Assembly: GCA_937900125.1 (NCBI GenBank) | Contig: CALCEK010000022.1 | Coordinates: 1-11,173 of the forward strand | DNA from: an uncultured Treponema sp. | GTDB taxonomy: Bacteria > Spirochaetota > Spirochaetia > Treponematales > Treponemataceae | DNA length: 11,173 bases | Reading direction: 5' to 3' | Shown: one piece after another, positions 6,233 to 11,173 of the stretch | How positions within the stretch are numbered: the first letter of the stretch is position 1 | How the letters are laid out: the number at the start of each line of letters is the position of its first letter | Notes under the pieces: model-generated | Told to the model about the DNA's origin: nothing | The model's database searches: none | What the model saw: only the letters and a program-made list of their open reading frames with translations | Made by a program: the position numbers and the translations under genes

Positions 6233-7415
6233 TCAACCTCCTGCTATTTTGTTTGCGATAAAACGCCGCCTGTTTAATCAAAGCCTGCGTGTTTGGAATG
6301 AAAATTTTTCCATTCACAATTTTTATGTTTTGATCTGATTTAAATTGTTGCTCCGCTGTATATTGCTCTTGCGGTAAAATTCCACACAAATTGATAATAT
6401 CAATAATGCTCAAATTTGTTTGATAAGAACCTATTTTGTTTATCTTATTTTTTTCCATTTCAAGAGATAGCATATCTATCATTCTTTCGCGAGGAACAGA
6501 AAGCTGCGTATTTGCAATTTGCCTATACATTGACCATAGCCGCTCAGAAAACGTTGTTGTGAGCCGAGCCACCATTTGCGGTTGCGTTGAAATCAACTGA
6601 CCAAAGTTTGAACCATTTACCACCATAACGCGACAATCTTCGTGGGCAATGGCATTTGCGGAGCGCGGTTTGTTATCCAAAAGAGCCATTTCTCCAAACA
6701 TATCGCCTTTTGTAAGGATTGCGAGCGTTATTTCTTTTTCGCCAATAACTTTTGAAATTTTTACAGACCCTTCTTGTATTATAAAAAGGTCGCCGCCTGA
6801 TTGTCCCTCAGAAAAAATCATTGTGTCGCGCGGATAAGTGCGAACTGGGTCATTTGTCGGTTCAAGATATGCGGGATGAGTGCGTTTTTGCAATGAAGCA
6901 TAGCGTTTTTTTGCTAATTCCGCATTTGCACCAGTTGGGTTTGCCTTAATATACTGATAATAACCATAAGCCGCAATGTCAGAATACCCAAAATTGTCGT
7001 AATAATCCGCAACAGAAAAAATTTGCTCTGAGCCTTCGGAATTTACGCTTTTTAAAGTGAGTTTTGTTAGCACATCGTTCAGAGTGCGTGTATCTCGTGC
7101 AAAAGCCCGCACAATTTTCATTGCAACTGGGGTGTTTGCTGAAATTAAATCGGAATATTGTTCCCGCCGAACAACAATGGCGGTTACTTCAGAAGTTGTA
7201 AAAACATTTTCATTTTGACTTAATCCCGTCATACAAGGAACAACGCCTACAAAATCGCCAGGACCTAAATTTTGCGGTTGCAGACCAGGAATTTGTGTTT
7301 CGTGGTAGGTTTTTACATTTCCACGCTGAATTATGAAGAACCTGTCCACCGCGGGTGCTCCCTCAATTAGCATAAATGAATTTGGCTTAAATGTAACAGT
7401 TGATAGCTGAAGCAC
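6225..7415 (-). CDS. Double cyclic-nucleotide-binding-domain protein
   Basis: This 396-residue cytoplasmic protein has two cyclic-nucleotide-binding folds. Domain 2 (about 192-300) has a canonical phosphate-binding cassette, F240-G-E-M-A-L-L followed by P250-R-S-A253, so it should bind cAMP or a related ligand. Domain 1 (about 4-115) keeps the beta-roll signs (IEGAP, FFIIQRGNVK, LGPGDF) but lacks the G-E and R-S/T-A residues (FVGVVPCMTGLSQNEN), so it probably does not bind. Between them, about 132-175 looks like a TPR-type helical pair. The C-terminal 90 residues show no clear Crp-type helix-turn-helix, so I do not call it a transcription factor. The start is GTG at 7415 with AGGAGG (7428-7423) 7 nt upstream. 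It leads a three-gene operon behind its own promoter and resembles TP0089. Confidence 0.9.
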   Translation of the reverse strand: MLQLSTVTFKPNSFMLIEGAPAVDRFFIIQRGNVKTYHETQIPGLQPQNLGPGDFVGVVPCMTGLSQNENVFTTSEVTAIVVRREQYSDLISANTPVAMKIVRAFARDTRTLNDVLTKLTLKSVNSEGSEQIFSVADYYDNFGYSDIAAYGYYQYIKANPTGANAELAKKRYASLQKRTHPAYLEPTNDPVRTYPRDTMIFSEGQSGGDLFIIQEGSVKISKVIGEKEITLAILTKGDMFGEMALLDNKPRSANAIAHEDCRVMVVNGSNFGQLISTQPQMVARLTTTFSERLWSMYRQIANTQLSVPRERMIDMLSLEMEKNKINKIGSYQTNLSIIDIINLCGILPQEQYTAEQQFKSDQNIKIVNGKIFIPNTQALIKQAAFYRKQNSRRLNG

Positions 7416-7442
7416 CTCTTTTCCTCCTTTTTGTATCTTTCT

Positions 7443-7470
7443 AGTATAAAAAAGAACAGCAATTTGTCAA
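7443..7470 (-). promoter_or_regulatory. Near-consensus promoter of the cNMP-protein operon
   Basis: On the minus strand, a perfect TTGACA (7470-7465) is followed after 16 nt by TATACT (7448-7443), 11 of 12 consensus bases. Transcription should start near 7436, giving a leader of about 20 nt that contains the strong ribosome site. It lies just after the murB stop, so the downstream genes can be transcribed independently of murB. Confidence 0.75.
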
Positions 7471-7496
7471 TTTATCATCGGTCTATTTTCTTTTAT

Positions 7497-8540
7497 TTAC
7501 AAGTTTTCGTCAAGGAAAATTATTTCTGGTTCTAACAAAAAACCCGTCTTTTCTAAAATTTGCTTTTGCGTGTGTTCAACAAGGGATTTTATGTCTTTTG
7601 CGGTAGCACTTCCTGTGTTGATTATAAAATTGCCATGCCACGGTGCAATTTGTGCGCCACCAATGCTCTTTCCGCGCAATCCAGCTTCGTCAATGAGTTT
7701 TCCGCTTGGTTTTCCAAAGTTTCGGTTGTTTTTAAAAGCACTTCCCGCGCTAAACGCCTTAAAATGCCCCTTTTGTTTGCGGTCATTGCGGTAAAATTCG
7801 TTTTGTTCCTTAATATAATCTTGAATTGATTTTTGCCTTTTTTCTTGAGCGTTTGGCTTTTTTCCCAAAAGATGAACGCCTGTAATAAAACAATTTTTTT
7901 CTTGAAATGGCGATTTTTTATAATCCCAATCAGAATCCAACATATTGTACGTTTGAACAGCAAAATTGTTTTTAGACAAATCAATATAATCTACAGCCTG
8001 AATAATGCTAGAAAAATTCTTTTCGTAACACCTCGCATTCATCCAAGTAGCTCCACCGACTGTTCCTGGCAGCCCTGCAAACTTTTCCAAACCCAAAATT
8101 CCGTTTTCGGCACAAAAATCTGTAAGAAAATCAACAAGGACTCCGCTTTCGCAAAAAATGTCAACGCAAAGTGCAGAATCAAATTCAGAAAAAGCTTCCA
8201 TTTTAAACGGAATAATTTTTCCATTTTGCAAAGTAACTTTTGTCATTTTCCGCGAAGAAATCGTAATTCCCTTGATTCCCTTATCTGGCGCAATAACGTT
8301 GCTTCCACCGCCCAAAATTGTAAGCGGAACGCGCGGAGTGTTTTGCGCAAAAATGATTTTTAGCGTTTCTATCAAAGATTCCGCATTAAAAGGCTCAACA
8401 AAAAGTTCCGCACTTCCGCCAACATGCATTGTTGTAAGCGGTGCGAGTGGCTTTTCAAATTCAAGCAAACCGACAAAAGATTCAGAGTTATTGATATTTT
8501 CACCTATTTTTCGTATGCTAGAATCAATACAAGTATTCAT
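7497..8540 (-). CDS. murB: UDP-N-acetylenolpyruvoylglucosamine reductase
   Basis: MurB reduces UDP-GlcNAc-enolpyruvate to UDP-MurNAc with NADPH and FAD, the second committed step of peptidoglycan precursor synthesis, in the cytoplasm. The 347-residue sequence shows the FAD-site segments TMHVGGSAELFVEP (37-50), LGGGSN (76-81) and GLPGTVGGATWMNA (156-169). It also shows the substrate-domain motif GSAFKNN with the catalytic Ser267, GKLIDEAGLRGKSIGGAQIA (280-299) and the terminal LEPEI, which carries the catalytic Glu (337 or 339). An extra segment around 105-125 slightly lengthens the first domain. All key residues are present, so it should be active. No Shine-Dalgarno precedes the ATG; a TATAAT box sits 6 nt before it, so the mRNA may be leaderless. 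It is divergent from cysS. Confidence 0.95.
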   Translation of the reverse strand: MNTCIDSSIRKIGENINNSESFVGLLEFEKPLAPLTTMHVGGSAELFVEPFNAESLIETLKIIFAQNTPRVPLTILGGGSNVIAPDKGIKGITISSRKMTKVTLQNGKIIPFKMEAFSEFDSALCVDIFCESGVLVDFLTDFCAENGILGLEKFAGLPGTVGGATWMNARCYEKNFSSIIQAVDYIDLSKNNFAVQTYNMLDSDWDYKKSPFQEKNCFITGVHLLGKKPNAQEKRQKSIQDYIKEQNEFYRNDRKQKGHFKAFSAGSAFKNNRNFGKPSGKLIDEAGLRGKSIGGAQIAPWHGNFIINTGSATAKDIKSLVEHTQKQILEKTGFLLEPEIIFLDENL

Positions 8541-8545
8541 ACAAA

Positions 8546-8552
8546 TATTATA
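8546..8552. promoter_or_regulatory. Overlapping divergent -10 elements of murB and cysS
   Basis: The seven bases TATTATA read as TATAAT on the minus strand (8552-8547, toward murB) and as TATTAT on the plus strand (8546-8551, toward cysS). Neither side has a convincing -35 box at 16-18 nt. The murB initiation would fall at about its ATG (8540). The cysS leader would be about 35-40 nt and include AGGAG at 8585-8589. A symmetric -10 serving both directions is plausible but unproven. Confidence 0.45.
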
Positions 8553-8594
8553 GAAGAAATCGCGTTTTTTTGCGAGTGTTTTTTAGGAGTGATT

Positions 8595-10148
8595 ATGGCT
8601 TTGCGCTTATACAATACAATGGGACGCACTATGCAGGAGTTTATCCCTATTACACCAGGTTTTGTAGGGTTTTACGGTTGTGGTCCTACGGTTTACAATT
8701 ATGCCCATATTGGCAATTTAAGAGCCTATGTTTTCCTTGACACGCTTGACCGAACGCTCACATTTTTGGGCTTTAACAAAAAACACGTTATGAATATTAC
8801 TGACATTGGGCATTTAACGGGCGACAGCGATGATGGCGATGACAAAATGCTTAAAACTGCAAAAGAGCGGCATCAAAGTGTGCTAGAAGTAGCTCAGTTT
8901 TACACAGATGCGTTTTTTAGCGATATGGACGCACTAAATATTATTCGTCCCGATGTTGTTTGCAAAGCCACCGACCACGTAAACGAAATGATTGAACTCA
9001 TAAAACGGATTGAAGCTAACGGGCACACATATATGGCGGGTGGAAATTTGTATTACGATGTAACAACTTATGAACATTATGGCGATTTAGCCTGTCTTAA
9101 TTTGGACGAATTAAAGGCTGGAGCGGGAAAACGCGACATTGTTGTTCTTGACCAAAATAAGCGGAATCCTCACGATTTTGTTTTGTGGTTTACAAAGTCA
9201 AAATTTGAAAATCAGGCGTTAACTTGGGATTCTCCGTGGGGACGCGGTTATCCTGGCTGGCACATTGAATGTTCTGCAATGAGCATGAAATATTTGGGCG
9301 AACATTTTGACATTCACACTGGAGGAATCGACCACGTTCCAATTCATCACACAAATGAAATTGCTCAAAGCGAGGGTGCAACTGGCAAAAAGTGGGTAAA
9401 TTATTGGCTTCACAATGAATTCCTTGTTATTGCAAAAGATAAATCCGCATCTGACTCTTCTGCTGGAGAAAAAATGTCAAAATCAAGCGGAAATTTTTTG
9501 CGTCTACAAACATTGATTGATAAAGGTTATTCCCCCTTAGATTACAGATTTTTCTTGTTAGGCGGACATTATCGTAAACAAATCTACTTTAGTTGGGACG
9601 CTATGGATAGCGCAAAAAATGCTCGCGCGGCTTTAGTTCAGAGAATCGCAAAGCTTGCACAAAATGCGGGCGGAGAAAAATATCTTTTGTCTGACAAAAC
9701 TTATTCTATTGGGGAGGCGGCAAATTGCGCTTCTCTTTCTGAAAAAGCACAACATTATATGGAAGAATTCCGCGCTGCACTAGAAAGTGACCTTGCAACT
9801 CCAAAAGCATTAAGTCAGTTGCAAAAAGTTGTAAAAGATTCCGCCCTAACACCACAAGAGGCTTTAGACCTTGTACACCGAATGGATAGCGTTTTGGGAT
9901 TAAATTTGTCTAAACACGCAAAAGAAGCTCTTGCCACCGCAAGTAAAACTCCGCAGGTGGATATTCAAAATCACAAAGATGACCCAAATGCAGGGGAAAT
10001 TGATTCTCTTATTGCGCAAAGAGCGGAGGCTAAAAAGTCAAAAAATTTTGCTCGCGCTGATGAAATTCGCAATGAGCTAAACAAACGTGGAGTTGTTATT
10101 ATAGATACGCCAAACGGCACGGTGTGGGAATACAAAGAAAAGCTTTAA
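8595..10148 (+). CDS. cysS: Cysteinyl-tRNA synthetase
   Basis: This class I aminoacyl-tRNA synthetase charges tRNA-Cys with cysteine using ATP. The 517-residue protein has the HIGH-type signature HIGN at 38-41, zinc ligands expected at C29, C226, H251 and E255 (YGCGPTVY, WHIECSAMS, IHHTNE), and KMSKS at 293-297. The C-terminal helical anticodon-binding region follows, ending in FARADEIRNELNKRGVVIIDTPNGTVWE. It is somewhat longer than the E. coli enzyme (461 residues). Part of this comes from acidic and Ser/Ala-rich insertions at 76-83 and about 282-290, the latter just before KMSKS. I chose ATG 8595 because AGGAG (8585-8589) sits 5 nt before it; the frame is open further upstream but that part overlaps murB antisense. 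It is the first gene of an operon with the sigma factor, 36 nt downstream, with no terminator between. Confidence 0.97.
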   Translation: MALRLYNTMGRTMQEFIPITPGFVGFYGCGPTVYNYAHIGNLRAYVFLDTLDRTLTFLGFNKKHVMNITDIGHLTGDSDDGDDKMLKTAKERHQSVLEVAQFYTDAFFSDMDALNIIRPDVVCKATDHVNEMIELIKRIEANGHTYMAGGNLYYDVTTYEHYGDLACLNLDELKAGAGKRDIVVLDQNKRNPHDFVLWFTKSKFENQALTWDSPWGRGYPGWHIECSAMSMKYLGEHFDIHTGGIDHVPIHHTNEIAQSEGATGKKWVNYWLHNEFLVIAKDKSASDSSAGEKMSKSSGNFLRLQTLIDKGYSPLDYRFFLLGGHYRKQIYFSWDAMDSAKNARAALVQRIAKLAQNAGGEKYLLSDKTYSIGEAANCASLSEKAQHYMEEFRAALESDLATPKALSQLQKVVKDSALTPQEALDLVHRMDSVLGLNLSKHAKEALATASKTPQVDIQNHKDDPNAGEIDSLIAQRAEAKKSKNFARADEIRNELNKRGVVIIDTPNGTVWEYKEKL

Positions 10149-10184
10149 AATAAAGCGAGTTTTTGTAACTAAAAGGAAAACGGT

Positions 10185-10739
10185 GTGTTTAATGTTTATA
10201 AAACGGAAGAAGGGCAACTTAATTGTTCTAATTCCCAAGATTTTAAAAAGATATATGATTCAACAATGCAACTTTTATTTAAGATTTCTTTCAGAATCGT
10301 AAATGACGAAGAAGCTGCGGAAGATTTAGTTCATGATTCATATATCAAGGCAAACGAAAAAAAGATGGTATTTCCATCTATTGACGATGCAAAATATTGG
10401 TTAATCCGAGTGGTAAAAAATGCTTCGTTAAATTACGCAAAACGTAAAATTCGCGAAGCAAATGCGTATCACAAAGTCCTTTATGAAAGTCGCCAGCACA
10501 TGGAAAGTGGGGAAACGGAGCTTTTAAAGGCAGAAACCATACAACGCGCCCGCGAAGCGTTGGATAAGTTACCTCCCAAAATGAAAGAGGTTCTTGTTTT
10601 GCGGGAATATGCCGAATTAAATTATAAAGAAATTGGTCAGGTGCTAGGAATTACGGAAGGCAATGTAAAAGTTAGGGTTTTTCGTGCGCGGGAACACCTT
10701 GCCAAACTAATAGGAGAAGATGATGTCTACTTGTCCTGA
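10185..10739 (+). CDS. ECF-type (sigma-24 / RpoE-like) RNA polymerase sigma factor
   Basis: This 184-residue protein has the two-domain layout of extracytoplasmic-function sigma factors. Region 2 lies about 20-88, with the core-binding segment AAEDLVHDSYIKA (44-56) and the -10-recognising WLIRVVKNASLNYAKRK (72-88). Region 4 lies about 118-172, with LPPKMKEVLVLREYAELNYK and the helix-turn-helix YKEIGQVLGITEGNVKVRVFRA (147-168). Region 3 is absent, as expected. It directs RNA polymerase to a small stress or envelope regulon and is probably held inactive by the next gene's product. The start is GTG 10185 with AAAAGG 8 nt upstream; the next in-frame ATG (10266) would remove the start of region 2. 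No separate promoter is visible, so basal expression probably comes from cysS transcription. From memory, TP0092 of T. pallidum occupies the equivalent place. Confidence 0.93.
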   Translation: MFNVYKTEEGQLNCSNSQDFKKIYDSTMQLLFKISFRIVNDEEAAEDLVHDSYIKANEKKMVFPSIDDAKYWLIRVVKNASLNYAKRKIREANAYHKVLYESRQHMESGETELLKAETIQRAREALDKLPPKMKEVLVLREYAELNYKEIGQVLGITEGNVKVRVFRAREHLAKLIGEDDVYLS

Positions 10740-11173
10740 AAAAGATATTCATTCGGTTTACATTGACAACGAGCTTTCACCCGCTTATTGCGATTCTTAC
10801 AAGGCGCACCTTGAAGAATGTCCCGAATGTAAAAAAGAATATGAAAAACTAAACGCAATACACCAAGCTTTGCAGGCGGATAGCCACGCTTGTGAACTTT
10901 CAGAAGCAGAGCTTGGCGCAAGTTATGACCGCCTTATGTCGCGGCTTTCGTTTAGTCAGGTTTCAGGACGAAAATCTCACACTTCTATTTTTCAATTTGA
11001 AAATGTACTTAAATATGCGGCAGGAGCTGTGGCAGCGGCTTTTGTAATCCTTTTTGCAGTTCCAAAACAAAATCAGGCAAATCCTTCAGTTGCGCAAATT
11101 GAATCTTCTTCTGATTTTGTTCCTATAGCACGAACAAGCCTTGTTTCTCCATTATATTCGAGCGTTCAAATTG
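10723..11173 (+). CDS. Membrane anti-sigma factor with zinc-binding N terminus (3' truncated by window)
   Basis: The first 150 residues are visible and the gene runs off the end of the window. The N terminus carries H29-x3-C33-x2-C36, the signature of ZAS-type anti-sigma domains, with further possible ligands at C4, H10 and C23. A single membrane helix follows (about 95-113, VLKYAAGAVAAAFVILFAV). The remaining residues are polar and Ser/Pro-rich and should lie outside the cytoplasm. The expected role is to sequester the adjacent ECF sigma factor at the membrane and release it on an envelope or redox signal. The ATG at 10723 is 6 nt after AGGAG (10712-10716); the adjacent ATG 10720 would be only 3 nt away. 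The gene overlaps the sigma gene by 17 nt in another frame, which favours coupled, balanced synthesis. Confidence 0.88.
   Translation, partial: MSTCPEKDIHSVYIDNELSPAYCDSYKAHLEECPECKKEYEKLNAIHQALQADSHACELSEAELGASYDRLMSRLSFSQVSGRKSHTSIFQFENVLKYAAGAVAAAFVILFAVPKQNQANPSVAQIESSSDFVPIARTSLVSPLYSSVQI

Noticed and set aside
7833..8553. Long plus-strand open frames inside the murB region
   Set aside because: They lie opposite a well-conserved enzyme, lack ribosome sites, and have compositions expected of antisense frames.
8559..8575. Terminator hairpin between murB and cysS (TCGC and GCGA around a T run)
   Set aside because: The stem is only four pairs, the T run is in the loop, and the site lies upstream of both divergent genes.
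8424..8594. An N-terminal extension of cysS by 57 residues
   Set aside because: The extension overlaps the 5' end of murB antisense and does not resemble CysS. A proper ribosome site precedes ATG 8595, and MALRLYN is a typical CysS start.

Overview
The window looks like chromosomal DNA from a treponeme-like spirochaete. This rests on three things: AT-rich DNA with A/T-rich third codon positions, a treponeme-like set of proteins, and the gene neighbourhood murB / cysS / ECF sigma factor beside a cyclic-nucleotide-binding protein. I remember that neighbourhood from Treponema pallidum (TP0089-TP0092). I could not run a database search, so the genus is an inference.

Layout. (1) Positions 1-1207 are accessory in character. 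They hold the 3' end of a Thr/Ser-rich, probably surface-exposed protein that begins in 12-bp tandem repeats, then a terminator. About 325 bp without a gene follow, containing a strong palindrome and an 18-bp tandem duplication, and then a small gene broken by a frameshift in an A tract. (2) Positions 1220-3828 hold a membrane GGDEF diguanylate cyclase (minus strand) and, divergently, a PilZ-domain protein (plus strand). This is a probable writer and receptor for cyclic di-GMP. The PilZ gene has a near-consensus promoter placed so that its transcript may start on the initiation codon. (3) Positions 3841-5117 hold two tandem terminators and a cytoplasmic TPR protein. (4) Positions 5128-7415, on the minus strand, form a likely operon behind a consensus-like promoter: a double cyclic-nucleotide-binding protein, a small exported protein whose start overlaps it by 8 nt, and a DUF192 lipoprotein. 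(5) Positions 7497-8540 encode MurB (minus strand). (6) Positions 8595-11173 form a plus-strand operon: cysS, an ECF sigma factor, and a zinc-binding membrane anti-sigma factor that overlaps the sigma gene by 17 nt and runs off the window.

How the parts relate. The right half mixes housekeeping functions (cell-wall precursor synthesis, Cys-tRNA synthesis) with an envelope-stress-type sigma/anti-sigma switch. The middle holds signalling proteins for cyclic di-GMP and probably a cyclic mononucleotide. I see no CRISPR array, transposase, phage module, rRNA or tRNA gene. I found no clearly new multi-gene system. The points most worth checking are the possible leaderless starts of the PilZ and murB genes, the shared symmetric -10 element between murB and cysS, the frameshifted small gene, and the cyclase/PilZ pair.
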